Source of the DNA: Nemertoderma westbladi
Taxonomy: Eukaryota > Xenacoelomorpha > Nemertodermatida > Nemertodermatidae
DNA length: 64,000 nucleotides
Direction: 5' to 3'
NCBI GenBank assembly: GCA_032718475.1
Contig: JAUCBJ010001979.1
Coordinates: forward strand, 1-64,000
A program made the position numbers and the translations under genes. This document shows positions 1 through 11,413 of this stretch, piece after piece; position 1 is the stretch's first letter, and every line of letters starts with the position of its first letter. The notes below the pieces were generated by a model, which saw only the letters and a program-made list of their open reading frames with translations, was not told the origin of the DNA and did not search any database.

Positions 1-1
1 T

Positions 2-955
2 CAGGTAAGAGTTCACGGTAATAACAAAAGCTACATAGTGAACGCCCTACTTGACTCAGGCAGCACAGGAACATTCATAGATCAAGAGCTAGCCGAAGAT
101 ATCTTTGCTGGACAACCCAAGTTCCGGACTAAATTGAATATGTCAGGAATTATGCAGGTTTGGAAATCTACCCTGACGGTAGATTACTATGTAGGTGTGT
201 TGTCCACCCCCCAGGATAAGTTAGGAACGCAAGTTGTAAGGTCAGTAAAAATGGTGGCTATAAAGAACTTTGCTACTACTCAAGCAGACCTTTATAATTG
301 GGACGAAGATGAGAGCGTCCAACATCTTAAGATACCTCGATTCCAGACAGATTATCCTGGAGTGCAAATACTTATCGGCCAAAACGCGCATGAGGCGCTC
401 GAGCCATTAGAGAAACGGCCTGCTCAACCACAGCCACTACAAACCTATGCGGTAAGAACTAGAGTAGGTTGGTACTTCACTGGCCCTTCCCGTAGAACCC
501 TCAAAGAGAGATTACCTCAACAACAGGTATACCAAGTAAAGGGGGAAGTGGAGAGCAGTGATGTAGACGATCCAACTGAGGGAACACCATACTCCTCAGA
601 TAATGACGATATTAACTCCAATGTAGATCAATGGAAACATTGCCTTGGGACGATTAATCCAGCCGACATCGATTCCAGAGGAGCAACTCCTCAAGAACTG
701 ATAGATACTCCAGGCTGGTTAGGTGGATCCGACTCCTTAAGTAAAGAAGAAGAAGAATGGCCTCCTCATCTTACCACGGCGGAGAGTAGACAGGCCAAGG
801 GAGCGGAGAAACTAACACAACCACTCAATCGCCCAGCTAGTCGTTTATGTTTACTGGAAAGAGACCGAAAACTGTCCGGAAACTATGGAAGGCAAGATAC
901 TCTTCCTGCGACCACTTCCCTAATCCGACAAATATCTAGGGACTCCATAACGTAA
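2..955 (+). pseudogene. BEL/Pao pol remnant: aspartic protease region fused to the end of the RNase H/linker, RT deleted
   Basis: One open frame from the window edge to a TAA at 953-955. It starts with a retropepsin-type active site, DSGSTGTFID, the aspartic protease signature used by Pao-class elements. About 90 residues on comes LLIGQNAHEALEPLE-like text (here VQILIGQNAHE) and VRTRVGWYFTGP, both typical of the region after the Pao protease. Only about 50 residues later the frame reads NPADIDSRG...GWL, which in complete Pao polyproteins lies after the reverse transcriptase and RNase H. So roughly the whole RT/RNase H is missing, and the join is in frame. The integrase core is absent too: the frame ends about 75 residues after the tryptophan-rich segment. 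Family assignment rests on these motifs. The deletion is inferred from domain order. Confidence 0.65.
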
Positions 956-2575
956 TAACATATGGAGTGGGCGTGTGACTATATCATTTTATATTTGTTT
1001 TTATTTTATATTTATGTATGTATTATTATGTAATTTTATTATAATCGTTTTCTTTAATTTTATTTAGTAGAATGTTATTTTAGAATATTTAGTAAATTAG
1101 TGCAATATATTAGTGTTTATTACGTATTTAATTACTTATAATATATATTTAGTGCGACGGCAAGAAGTAATTATTTTCTCTTTCCTTACTGTCCGTATTA
1201 TATTATAAATGCGAGACTATAGTAAGATGACATGTCAGTACTTCTTAAAGTACAGTAAAGCCACTACTATATTCAAGTATTATTGGTAGGCAGAGTATTA
1301 GGAATGCAAAGTTCAGATCCTCGTGTCTCGGCTAAACCAAGCTCTGGGTAGACCTTGGAAACGACTTGCCTCTTCACACTGACATTGCTTCGTGCGATAT
1401 TGCTCTTCTACCTTATAACAAATAATACATATAGTAGCGTGATGTCCCTCTAACAGTAGCGTCAATCGCAAATAAATCTGTTAAACTTTTGACCATCTGT
1501 AATTCTAGTCGATTAAGATATCGTGGCACCCACCGATATACTTGAAAGACAAATTCTAGAATCAGTGGTTAACGTCCCCAGACAAGTTCTGAAATAAATC
1601 GGTGCCCATCCTAAATATTAATTTAATATTTATTAAAATCTTTAAAATTCAGATCCGTTAACAATTCTAGTCGATTAAGATATCGTAGCACTTACCGATA
1701 CTCTTAAAAGACAAATTTCATAGAATTAAGGATCTTATGTCCCCAGACTTGCTCTGGAATAAAATTTATGTCAATTTAACATCAAATAATAAAATTCACG
1801 GGAATAAATTAAATTCATATTTAAATGAATTTCATAAATTGTCATTTTGTGCAATTTATAACATTCCCAAAATTCCAGTAATTAATAGATCATGGGAGCG
1901 GAGATTCATATTGAGTGTATTAGAGTGTGAGAATCTCCAACATATAGTCAATAGCCGATAAAAATTATAAAATCATGCATAAAGAGGATATTGACAATTA
2001 AAGAATTACTATTAAATAACATCCCAGATCTGTATGCATGAGGATTGCCCTAATTCTACCGCTAGTTTTCCATAATGTCACCATGGCAACACCCACGCTA
2101 GAATTAGAAGCAAGTTAAAAGAACAATAAAAGCTTGCCCTATTGCGTAGCATAAGAGTATACATAGCGCGCTATTAGTATCCAAGGATACATAGTAAATA
2201 CGTGACATTCTGGAAGACACTGACTAACGGACAAATGGTATACATGTGTGCAGTAAGTAATGATTGTATGGAATTTGTGCGTTTATAGGTGAATGTTACT
2301 ACTAAAGTGTGTTTACAGTAGCTAATCGCAATTGTAAAATAGCCTTAACTCTACCGAGATAACCTCAAGTGGATTCAAGCCTTTGGGACGGACAGTGGTG
2401 GGACTTGTGCCGGTTATCGTTGTCGTGCTGTGCTACATGTTGGCGTAAACACTGCGACAGCGGTACATCGGCGCTGAGAAACCCACTGTCCGGGGGCAAA
2501 AGGCCTAGTAGGAAGCGACGCCCGCTTACCTAAAATATTAACTTATATTGATATTAACAAACTCAGATAACAGAT
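956..2575 (+). other. AT-rich non-coding spacer of the left element
   Basis: About 1.6 kb between the pol remnant and the zinc-knuckle ORF. It is AT-rich up to about 2040 and mixed after that. It holds a diverged direct duplication (1501-1761) and no convincing coding sequence. Its position matches the 1.2 kb spacer between integrase and ORF2 in the younger element at 28790-30033, but I see no clear sequence similarity between the two. Confidence 0.5.
1501..1761 (+). repeat. Diverged direct duplication, about 100 bp
   Basis: Copy 1 is about 1501-1598 and copy 2 about 1663-1761. Both start AATTCTAGTCGATTAAGATA, continue TCGT(A/G)GCAC, and end with GTCCCCAGAC followed by a TCT(G)GAATAAA-like stretch. 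An AT-rich linker of about 65 nt separates them. The copies carry substitutions and small indels, so the duplication is old. Confidence 0.7.
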
Positions 2576-3865
2576 ATGACGGAATTGATAGAAGATGACC
2601 TTGGTATTAGAGAGCGATATACTCTACCTTTACAAGCGTTTGTGGATAGCTTGATACGCGGTGAAGCCGATCCGACTATTACGGAGGACGATGGTCGTTA
2701 TATCGAACCGCCGATGTCCCAAGAGCAACTTACGTGTGAATCGGACTATCGAAAATTAACCGCTCGCTATACGCATCGTAATGGTATGTATATGGACTTC
2801 TTAACTACCGGCCATCCTATCGATTTACATGATACGGACGATGTAGACACCGAAAGGGAAATGGTTCTATTTAAATATCATACCCAGCGGCGTCGTAACG
2901 ATAAACCGAGAATAGATCACGAAAATTCTATTCGTAACAGACTGGGAAGACGAACCAATATGTCTGGAATCTGAAGAGATTCAGCCTATCGCGCTCGGAA
3001 CAACGACAACGATTACATCCTAGAATGGTATCAAGGTCCACAGTGTCTCACTGCGTACGATTATCGCCATGCCAACTATGTTTCTCGGCAACGTTGTCGG
3101 TTATGCGCATCGAGAGACCATGTTACGCCCATGGACACAAACGTCCGCTGTTCCTATTTCCACGAACAACCGGCGATGGAAATTTATTGCGCGTATTGCA
3201 GATTTAATAATTTGCATATTTTTGCGGTTTGCCCTCAATTTATGACTCAATGTCACCACTGTCAACTAAAGGGACACGCCAGTTTCGATTGCCCTTTTTA
3301 ATCGCGATTTGGAAAGCGTAGATGAAATGATCACACTACGTTACATTAGAGCTTGGGAAGCGAACGCTGATTTACATCGTGATTCGCGCCATCGCTATTA
3401 TCCTGGACGCGCTTACGAAGGAATTTATGCGTTCCATCCTTATCTATTCGCTTCTGTCGAACAGAAATCACGCATATCGAGTTACAGGAAGTATATCGAC
3501 GGCCTTACGAGTACCAAGCCCGCGAACGCGAGTTGGAAAGAACCATTAAACCAAGGAAGTTTCTAACTGCCTATGGTCCACCCACGGCCCTCGTTCAGAC
3601 CACTCGTAAAGGACCCGTAAGAGCGGCTGTCTTGAAACGAGCTCTCAAAGCCGTTAGACCCCTCTCCCCGGACGTTGATGTCCATCAACCCGGTACTTCG
3701 ACCGGCGGATATACCGATCACAATCCCATACCTTCTGATGCAATCATATTGCACCCTTCACCCAGGAGTTATAGCCCTCCTAGTAAAGTGGCTCGCCCCA
3801 AAGAGAAAAGGACTCTTGCTAGCTTCAAAAAACTGCGTAAACGCCGTCCGCGCAAGAAAGACTAA
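2576..3865 (+). pseudogene. Broken 3' ORF with zinc knuckles (left element)
   Basis: The frame opens at ATG 2576 (MTELIEDDLGIRERY) and runs to a TGA at 2972-2974. The same frame continues beyond it with a cysteine-rich block at 3095-3298: CRLC, then CAYCRFNNLHIFAVC (C-x2-C-x5-H-x4-C), then CHHCQLKGHASFDC (C-x2-C-x4-H-x4-C, a canonical zinc knuckle). A TAA at 3299 ends this frame; the continuation is one frame over (NRDLESVDEM at 3302 on), and the tail from 3533 is back in the first frame. The tail is strongly basic and ends RKRRPRKKD. So there is one nonsense change and two frameshifts. The layout matches ORF2 at 30034-32583 (zinc-knuckle triplet, then a helical stretch, then a basic tail). 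A retroviral Gag-like RNA-binding role is inferred. I do not see the exonuclease-like region of ORF2 here. Confidence 0.55.
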
Positions 3866-3935
3866 CTGTTTAGAGTATTTTTGTATTTTAGAAACTGTGA
3901 TTTTGTATATTTTATAGACTTAAATCCCATTTTCT

Positions 3936-3943
3936 GGGAGCGG
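3936..3943 (+). promoter_or_regulatory. Imperfect polypurine tract before the LTR
   Basis: GGGAGCGG directly abuts the TG that opens the LTR at 3944, the place where plus-strand priming occurs in LTR elements. One C interrupts the purines. Position and composition are seen; function is inferred. Confidence 0.45.
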
Positions 3944-5188
3944 TGTAAAAGCTTTTGTGGGATAACTGATACGTTTGCCTTTGCTGGCCAGTTCTCCCCC
4001 AGGCGCTGGAATACTCTAAAAAAGGTTTTCTAACTGTATATATATTCCCCTCGCCCGCAAGGTACCTTTACAGGGGTTTTAACGGACATAAAAGTAATTC
4101 TGCTATATACGTGTTTTAGTGGACATGGTAAGACAAAAAACTTGTAATGCACCAACCACCTTTCACAGCTTAGCCGTGATGATTCATATTACGACATCTA
4201 GCAGCTGGTTGCTGACATGGAAACAGCCATTGGACGCGTGGTTCTTTGTTTGGCTTGGGCCAATCAGGGCGGTTTTTCCTGTCGACGTGTAGCTTTTCTG
4301 CCGATCATAAGGAGAGTGTTCAGTCTTACTGTTTTTTCTTGATACTTTGTTGTTATTGCTGTCTAAGCCAGAAACACCGGCATTTTGGATAGATACTGCT
4401 GTACCGTAAACTGCTTGAATTATCGAAAGTATAAACTGTTACCGCAAATTGATCAATCTTAATTAACATACTCACTTAATTTAATTGCATTAATCATATT
4501 GTTTGTACTGTTATTTTACCGTCAGTTATTAATTGTAAATATTTGTTGATGGAAATATTGCTATTTGGATAATACGGATAAATCACCCAATTCCCAATTT
4601 TCTTGATAACACTACAGGTTAGAGAGACCGGCTATATATAACAATTGCGATTTATATTAATGTGGTGTGTATTGAATCCAATGTTATTTAGCAGACCCTA
4701 CGTGAGTCAATTACTGCTCTCTTTATGTGTGATCAAATGTACTGACTGTCGGCAGAATAGTGTGTATGATTGTGATTGGTAACAAAGTATTTCCTAAAGA
4801 ATACGTTTTATACTTTAATCATAAGCAGTATCGTTGCGTTTAGTATAAGTCCTAGTTCTGTTTAAATAGATAGAGCGCCACGTCCTAAAGGAACTGTTAA
4901 TATTTCCCGAAAGCCAATAATATCTGTCAGAGATTAATTATTAACGATCCATCGAATAATACATTAGGTATACACTGCAACCTTACACTGTAATAATCCA
5001 ATTCAAGCATCCGAATTCAGTCTCCCGGGTGTAGATCCATCGGGTGAATGATCGCGCATGGGCTGACTTCGGCTAATGTTTTGCGTATTAGCATAAATTA
5101 TTGTCATATGCTAAAGTGGTTTTAATTAACTAAAAGACATATAAAATTTGGCAGGTTAAACTGCTAAAGGTCTTCAAAAGCGCGAACA
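3944..5188 (+). mobile_element. 3' LTR of the left element (1245 nt)
   Basis: Starts TGTAAAAGCTTTTGTGGG and ends AAAAGCGCGAACA, i.e. TG...CA. It is homologous along its length, with many substitutions and indels, to the solo LTR at 18971-20140 in inverted orientation. Good anchor blocks are GGTTAGAGAGACCGG (about 4617), GAGCGCCACGTCCTAAAGGA (about 4873) and the shared ends. A TATATATA run lies near 4040. The boundaries come from the pairwise comparison with the solo LTR, whose own ends are fixed by a target duplication. Confidence 0.75.
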
Positions 5189-5210
5189 CTACTGCTTCTG
5201 CATTCTTGAA

Positions 5211-5294
5211 GCTTAAAGCTCATCTATCCCATCATAGTAGACATCTACCGAACGACAAGAGTCCCACAAGAAATGAAAACAAATAAGTTGGTGC
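5211..5294 (+). mobile_element. Small LINE reverse-transcriptase fragment
   Basis: About 84 nt match the LINE at 20733-20818 with few changes (shared blocks such as CTCATCTATCCCATCATAG and CCCACAAGAAATGAAAAC). Both ends are abrupt: it is cut off inside the RT coding region on both sides. It sits 22 nt after the LTR end. Confidence 0.8.
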
Positions 5295-5847
5295 ATAGCT
5301 AAGTTGGTCCGGCTAACATAATATATTTCCCATTAGAAACACAGTCCTTCAATGACTTGTTATTTACGGACATCCACAACCTTTTAGTATAGTGCAAAAA
5401 CACAGTGTACTAGTGTACTGTAACATCATAGAAAACCTCTGGGATGAGGAAAATGTAGAAACCGGGTGAGGGGTGCTTTGGGTCCGTTAGGATCCAAAGT
5501 ATAGCCTCAAAAATATTCCGAAATACAGAGAAAAATACAGTACTTTTAGCCGTTTTGTTATGCTAAAAATACACCGGAAAAATATACACATAAAATCGTA
5601 GAAAGTCGTGAAAAATGTCTTGAAAAGTCGTAATAAACTTGGTGCAGCTTCATGCTATTGGAACTTGGCGATAGTGCAGAACACCAGGTTACCGTCTGAG
5701 TCCAAACAGGGGTGGGGCAGATTGGACGCAAATGGTTAGCTGCAACTTTGCTCTCAAACTAAACAGTCGATCCTGGCAAGCCTGGGATAAACCATTTAGC
5801 CTGCGGACAGTGCACCAGCACTACCGGGACTGACAGAGCCGGGCCGT
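5295..5847. other. Unassigned sequence
   Basis: No coding region, repeat or RNA signal that I can support. It is moderately AT-rich up to about 5640 and more GC-rich afterwards. Confidence 0.4.
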
Positions 5848-6058
5848 GTATTCCCAATCCTTACACTAGTAGGAACACATGTTGAATTGTAGCCTGGGAT
5901 TGGTTAATGAACTATTATTTGATTGGATGTTGAAATCATGTAAGGAATGGGGAAAGTGGTCGAACTAGTGAAAGGGTTTTTATACTCAGTTGGCAGGTAG
6001 AAAGTGTTCCAAATGCTGTAAGGAATGGAGAAATTGGGTGAATTCATGTAAGGGTTAT
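5848..6058 (+). repeat. Inverted-repeat arm (left), about 210 bp
   Basis: Begins GTATTCCCAATCCTTACACT and ends ATGTAAGGGTTAT. The reverse complement is at 11414-11623 with roughly 85-90 percent identity by eye; the blocks TTTGATTGGA and ACTCAGTTGGCAGGTAGAAA are shared. Inside, TGTAAGGAATGG(G/A)GAAA occurs twice. The pair flanks 5.4 kb with the 39-bp satellite and LINE pieces. It may be the ends of one element or two inverted copies of a short repeat; I found no matching target duplication. Confidence 0.75.
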
Positions 6059-6102
6059 TATACCAACAGTATTAGTAGTGTGGGGCGAGGATAATCCAAC
6101 AT

Positions 6103-7974
6103 CTGCATTGGTTCCGTGCTGTACCGAGGTCTGTATGCACTCTGCATTGGTTCCGTGTTGTACCCAGGTCTGTATGCACTCTGCATTGGTTCCGTGCTGT
6201 ACCCAGGTCTGTATGCACTCTGCATTGGTTCCGTGCTGTACCGAGGTCTGTATGCACTCTGCATTGGTTCCGTGCTGTACCGAGGTCTGTATGCACTCTG
6301 CATTGGTTCCGTGCTGTACCGAGGTCTGTATGCACTCTGCATTGGTTCCGTGCTGTACCCAGGTCTGTATGCACTCTGCATTGGTTCCGTGCTGTACCGA
6401 GGTCTGTATGCACTCTGCATTGGTTCCGTGTTGTACCCAGGTCTGTATGCACTCTGCATTGTTTCCGTGCTGTACCCAGGTCTGTATGCACTCTGCATTG
6501 GTTCCGTGCTGTACCGAGGTCTGTATGCACTCTGCATTGGTTCCGTGTTGTACCCAGGTCTGTATGCACTCTGCATTGGTTCCGTGCTGTACCCAGGTCT
6601 CTATGCACTCTGCATTGGTTCCGTGCTGTACCCAGGTCTGTATGCACTCTGCATTGGTTCCGTGTTGTACCGAGGTCTGTATGCACTCTGCATTGGTTCC
6701 GTGCTGTACCAAGGTCTGTATGCACTCTGCATTGTTTCCGTGCTGTACCCAGGTCTGTATGCACTCTGCATTGTTTCCGTGCTGTACCGAGGTCTGTATG
6801 CACTCTGCATTGGTTCCGTGTTGTACCCAGGTCTGTATGCACTCTGCATTGGTTCCGTGCTGTACCGAGGTCTGTATGCACTCTGCATTGGTTCCGTGTT
6901 GTACCCAGGTCTGTATGCACTCTGCATTGTTTCCGTGCTGTACCCAGGTCTCTATGCACTCTGCATTGGTTCCGTGCTGTACCCAGGTCTGTATGCACTC
7001 TGCATTGGTTCCGTGTTGTACCCAGGTCTGTATGCACTCTGCATTGGTTCCGTGCTGTACCCAGGTCTCTATGCACTCTGCATTGGTTCCGTGCTGTACC
7101 CAGGTCTGTATGCACTCTGCATTGGTTCCGTGTTGTACCGAGGTCTGTATGCACTCTGCATTGGTTCCGTGCTGTACCCAGGTCTGTATGCACTCTGCAT
7201 TGTTTCCGTGCTGTACCCAGGTCTGTATGCACTCTGCATTGTTTCCGTGCTGTACCGAGGTCTGTATGCACTCTGCATTGGTTCCGTGTTGTACCCAGGT
7301 CTGTATGCACTCTGCATTGGTTCCGTGCTGTACCGAGGTCTGTATGCACTCTGCATTGGTTCCGTGTTGTACCCAGGTCTGTATGCACTCTGCATTGTTT
7401 CCGTGCTGTACCCAGGTCTCTATGCACTCTGCATTGGTTCCGTGCTGTACCCAGGTCTGTATGCACTCTGCATTGGTTCCGTGTTGTACCCAGGTCTGTA
7501 TGCACTCTGCATTGGTTCCGTGCTGTACCCAGGTCTGTATGCACTCTGCATTGGTTCCGTGCTGTACCGAGGTCTGTATGCACTCTGCATTGTTTCCGTG
7601 CTGTACCCAGGTCTGTATGCACTCTGCATTGGTTCCGTGCTGTACCGAGGTCTGTATGCACTCTGCATTGGTTCCGTGCTGTACCCAGGTCTGTATACAC
7701 TCTGCATTGGTTCCGTGCTGTACCGAGGTCTGTATGCACTCTGCATTGTTTCCGTGCTGTACCCAGGTCTGTATGCACTCTGCATTGGTTCCGTGCTGTA
7801 CCGAGGTCTGTATGCACTCTGCATTGGTTCCGTGTTGTACCCAGGTCTGTATGCACTCTGCATTGGTTCCGTGTTGTACCCAGGTCTGTATGCACTCTGC
7901 ATTGTTTCCGTGCTGTACCCAGGTCTGTATGCACTCTGCATTGGTTCCGTGCTGTACCCAGGTCTGTATTGCCC
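6103..7974 (+). repeat. 39-bp satellite, 48 tandem units with a 12-unit higher-order repeat
   Basis: The unit starts CTGCATTGG (first at 6103, last at 7936). The distance 7936-6103 is exactly 47 x 39, so there is no net indel across the array. Only a few sites vary: GGTTCC/GTTTCC, GTGCTG/GTGTTG, ACCCAGG/ACCGAGG and CTGTATG/CTCTATG. Units 13-24 (6571-7038) and 25-36 (7039-7506) show the same order of variants except for one site in unit 16 (ACCAAGG), so a 468-bp block was duplicated. Because 39 is a multiple of three, several frames stay open on both strands; I do not treat these as genes. Flanks are unique sequence at 6059-6102 and from 7975. Confidence 0.95.
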
Positions 7975-8301
7975 AATTGCCCTCTCCGTAAGTTTTAAAT
8001 TAGATACAGGTCTGAAATTTCTCAATATTTCGGGATTTAACCGTGCTCGTTTTAAAACCGGAGTTAGTACTGCCTCTTTAAATAAGCTGGGAAATGTTGC
8101 AGTTGTTAATGAGAACGATTTATAAGTATTGTAATTATTGGTATTAATAAATCCATCGATAGTTTCAGCAGTTTTTTGGCATTGGGTCCCTGGGACTGGT
8201 CTTTGATTTGGATCTCCTCACCAGTTTCTCGGTGTCTGCGATGGACAATTCATCAAAACTATTGAGATTAATATCGTCTGGTAAGGCGCCTCGATTACCA
8301 G
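7975..8301. other. Unassigned sequence after the 39-bp satellite
   Basis: No supported gene. One forward frame that is open through the satellite continues to 8125, and a short minus-strand frame (8165-8401) covers the 30-bp repeat next to it. Neither shows a recognisable domain. Confidence 0.35.
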
Positions 8302-8391
8302 CATTGGAGGGGCCGGTTCGTGGTTCACCTGTATCGGAGGAGCCGGTTCGAGGTTCACCCATATCGGAGGAGCCGGTTCGAGGTTCACCCA
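8302..8391 (+). repeat. 30-bp minisatellite, three units
   Basis: Units at 8302-8331, 8332-8361 and 8362-8391, core GGAGCCGGTTCGAGGTTCAC; the first is diverged. On the minus strand it gives a repeated decapeptide (MGEPRTGSSD-like) inside a 78-codon frame (8401 down to 8165). Whether this frame is ever translated is unknown. Confidence 0.85.
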
Positions 8392-8423
8392 TATAAATCA
8401 CACCGCGGCAAGTTTACAGTGTT

Positions 8424-10178
8424 TACTAGGATCGGCATGCTGCATTGCAGCTGCATATTTAAGAATGCTGTGCCGGCTTGTCAACAAAATTGCACCGCCA
8501 CAACTCCCTATCACCCATGACATTTGCTAGATCATCCGCATCTTTAAGGCCAGTGTCCTTTAAGATACATCTCAAGAAAGTCATGGGCTGTCCACCATGC
8601 TTATTCACTCTATGAGGCTGCCAAAGTACAAGATTATGCACTGTCTGGTCCTCACGGCGAAAGCAATGTCCTGCAAAGCGGAGGCGATTTTGTTCTAGTG
8701 TCAAGCTTTGGGGGAACCAATGAGACACCTCCAATGTTATATAGTGTCTGGTTGGAGATGTGTGCATTGTACTTGACACAATGAACCCGGCATAGCATTC
8801 TTGTGAATGTGCCATCCAGAGATTTGGTGTCCTCAGCAGTTAGAGCCCAGCATGGACTCCTGTAGAGGAGTACTGGAACTACTGCTGCTCTAAATAATCG
8901 GACCTTAAGTTTCCGATTAATTCTAGGTGACTTTCAAATCCTGGAAAGCCTATTCAAGGCTGCCCATGCCTTTCCCTTACGTATTCGAAGGTCCTCACCT
9001 GACTTCCGGATCCATGATCCCAGGTAACAGAAGTCGTCCACATGCTCAAGCATACCATCCTTTGAGCTTATGCTCATCCGATCAGAGACTTGCTGAGGAC
9101 TTTCAAAGTTAACTGTCAAAATTTTGGTCTTTCTGGAGTTAATAAAAAGACCAACACTAGAAGCAGCATGTTCTAATGAGCTGAGGAGCCGTTGGGCTCC
9201 CTCTAATGATTCTGAGAGTACTCCTAAGTCATCAGCAAAGTCTAGATCAGTTAGGTACTTCGCAGGATTTCCTCGACTTGTGGAGCCAGTAGGTGGAGTT
9301 ATCATCACCCCATCATCATTATGATGATCTAAGGACATGCGTAGAACATAGTCAACCACAATAATGAACAAGAATGGTGCAAGTGTGTCTCCTTGGAGGA
9401 CGCTCCATAACACTTCAAATGGTTCTGTGTCACCGTCAACAGTAGACACAAATGTTGTCGAACCATCGTATACTGATCTGATTGCTGCAATAATTTCATC
9501 AGGAATCCCATATAATGAAAGTATGCTGAACATACGTGACCGAGAGACTGAATCAAAGGCCTTGAAGAAGTCAACAAAGATAACAGCCAGATGCCTCTCT
9601 TTCTTTTTTGATAATTCTTCAATTATCCTTCTAAGTGCCAAACGATGGTCCCACGACCTTTACGGAACCCATTCTGATTTCCACGGAGCAGTCTCTCAAT
9701 GGGATCCCTGATGCGATTTAATAGAATCCTATTGTATAGCTTTGCAGCAATCGAGATCAATGAGATTCCCCGAAAAGAACCATAGAGTGTTAGGTTGCCC
9801 TTCTTGGGAACTGGCACCAACTTATTTGTTTTCATTTCTTGTGGGACTCGTGTTGTTCGGTACATGTCTACTATGATGGGATAGATGAGCTTTAAACACT
9901 CAGGTCTTTTAAAGACCTCAGGGGGAACACCATCTACTCCACTGGCACGATTGGTCTTAATGCTCTTTGCAGCAGCCTTCACTTCTGCAAAGGAGATATC
10001 GCCAATGGGAATATCTGGGAGTACAGACTCAGACACTTTTACTTCTATAAAGTTATCAGGCAATACCCTGTCATTATTGAGGAGCTTTTCAAAGTGGGCT
10101 TTCCAACCATTTAGGCGATCGGCTGGTGATTCAGCCTTAACCTTGGTGGTTGGTTGGCTTTTCCGCCCAGTAAGCAGT
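8424..10178 (-). pseudogene. LINE reverse transcriptase, 5'-truncated and broken copy
   Basis: Same family as 18613-22218, here on the minus strand. It starts inside the linker before the RT (10178), keeps the RT core (GFRKGRGT near 9665, FVDFFKAFDS near 9560, LQGDTLAPF near 9390, the FADD catalytic box at 9229-9240) and a C-terminal region ending NFVDKPAQHS at 8459. It ends GATCCTAGTA at 8424. Relative to the other copy it has a small deletion with a frameshift near 9640 (after RKGRGT), a TGG-to-TGA stop near 8932, and a one-base insertion in the C run near 8710. The endonuclease is missing. It is a dead-on-arrival copy typical of incomplete target-primed reverse transcription. Confidence 0.9.
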
Positions 10179-10608
10179 GTTTAGGTCCATTAGCGATAGT
10201 CAGGATTCGCTGCGCGGGAATTGTTTTCCCGTGAGTTTGGTCTGTATCTGTAGACTGTACATCTGCCTCACCGATTAGAGGCTGGGCAGCCTGTTTGTCT
10301 AGTTAGCCCCGGGTATTTGACTCGCCAACGTATTAGAATAGACACCAGGCTCCGTTCCCTCGCCAGTAGTAGTTTGTGTACTTAGTATCTGTTTATTTAG
10401 ACACCCTGGACTGGGATTTGTTGTCAGATACTGTACGAGCCCGTATACACTACTAGATCTTACGGTAAGATACATCGTTACTAGGATCCGGTAGGTGGTA
10501 GGCCTATACTGCTGGACTTATCAACAGGGCTGCATGAGTAAGCTAAAACGATTGGAACATTGGCTATACTAGTGTCTAGGGATAAATTCCTTTGCATGAC
10601 ATTGGTCT
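10179..10608. other. Unassigned sequence, perhaps an old LINE tail
   Basis: No coding signal. From 10473 the text TACTAGGATC...CTTATCAACA loosely resembles the minus-strand LINE 3' end at 8424-8485, so a very diverged LINE tail facing the fragment at 10609 is possible. Confidence 0.25.
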
Positions 10609-10951
10609 TGCCGTGAGGACCAGCCTGTGCCCAATCTTGTGCTTTGGCAGCCCCATGGAAAAATAAGCATGATGGACAGCCCATGACTTTCTTGAGATGC
10701 CTCTTAAAGGACACCGGCCTTGAATACATATGTGGATACTCTCGCGCGAAATTCATGGGGGATAGGGAGTTATGGCGGTGTAACTTTGTTGATAAGCCGG
10801 CATAGCATTCATAATGCACGCTGCATTGGGATTACCAATTGTTGATTGCATGATGGTGACAAAACTGTTTTTGTTAAGCTGGCATAGCATCACAATGTGC
10901 TGTTTCAATTGCAGCAGGCCGATTATAGTACTGTACAGTAGTAGTAGTAGT
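10609..10951 (+). mobile_element. LINE 3'-end fragment with (TAG)n tail
   Basis: Matches the last 250 nt or so of the LINE (CCGTGAGGACCAGCC..., GGACAGCCCATGACTTTCTT, ATAGGGAGTT), then a partly duplicated 3' UTR piece (two GCATAGCAT blocks near 10802 and 10883) and ends in a GTAGTAGTAGTAG run at 10938-10951. It is severely 5'-truncated and diverged from the two longer copies. Confidence 0.8.
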
Positions 10952-11413
10952 TGCTTAGGAATAGTCCGTCTGCTATTCGTGTCCATCCAACTGTTCTAGC
11001 GCGAGGACGAGTAGCTCTTACATTAGGAAGTAAACGGATGCGAGTTGTGTTGCTGGCCAACCTGCGGTACTGATAAGACTTCACGCGCTAAAAAACGTTC
11101 TAGAAACCTGTCGATAAACAAAAATAAAAATCAAACAAATGCTAAAGGACATTGCAAAAATTAAGAGTTTATTTCATTTGAGCTTTTATGTTTACATATT
11201 GTGAAATGCTTTTATAAATTTAAAATGAATGATTTTTAATATTAAATACTACCAGTAAAACTTTATTATTATAATCTATTCGATCGGAAAAATCAAGGAG
11301 AAAATGGTGTGTAAAACGATTCCTAATACAACACTATTTCCACTCTAAATATATGTTCTGCTATTCGTATACATTTTTTAGTGTCGTCTGACAATGAACC
11401 GTTTAATAGGTAG
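10952..11413. other. Unassigned AT-rich sequence
   Basis: No gene or repeat that I can support. Confidence 0.4.

Larger units (their letters stand above)
1..5188 (+). mobile_element. 3' part of a decayed BEL/Pao-type LTR retrotransposon
   Basis: The 5' end lies outside the window. In order it holds a Pao-type pol remnant, a long AT-rich spacer, a broken ORF with CCHC zinc knuckles, a short purine tract and a 1.25 kb LTR. The layout (pol, spacer, zinc-knuckle ORF, LTR) is the same as in the younger element at 24611-33834. The order and the reading of the parts are seen in the sequence. Treating them as one element is an inference from collinearity and the LTR/PPT junction at 3943/3944. No target duplication can be checked because the 5' LTR is missing. 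Confidence 0.6.

Noticed and set aside
1737-1961. 74-codon frame in the left element's spacer
   Set aside because: AT-rich chance frame over the edge of a direct duplication; no recognisable feature.
6058-8125. Long frames of 600-670 codons on both strands across the 39-bp satellite
   Set aside because: The unit is a multiple of three without internal stops in several frames, so the openness follows from the repeat. No start context, signal or non-repetitive domain supports a protein.
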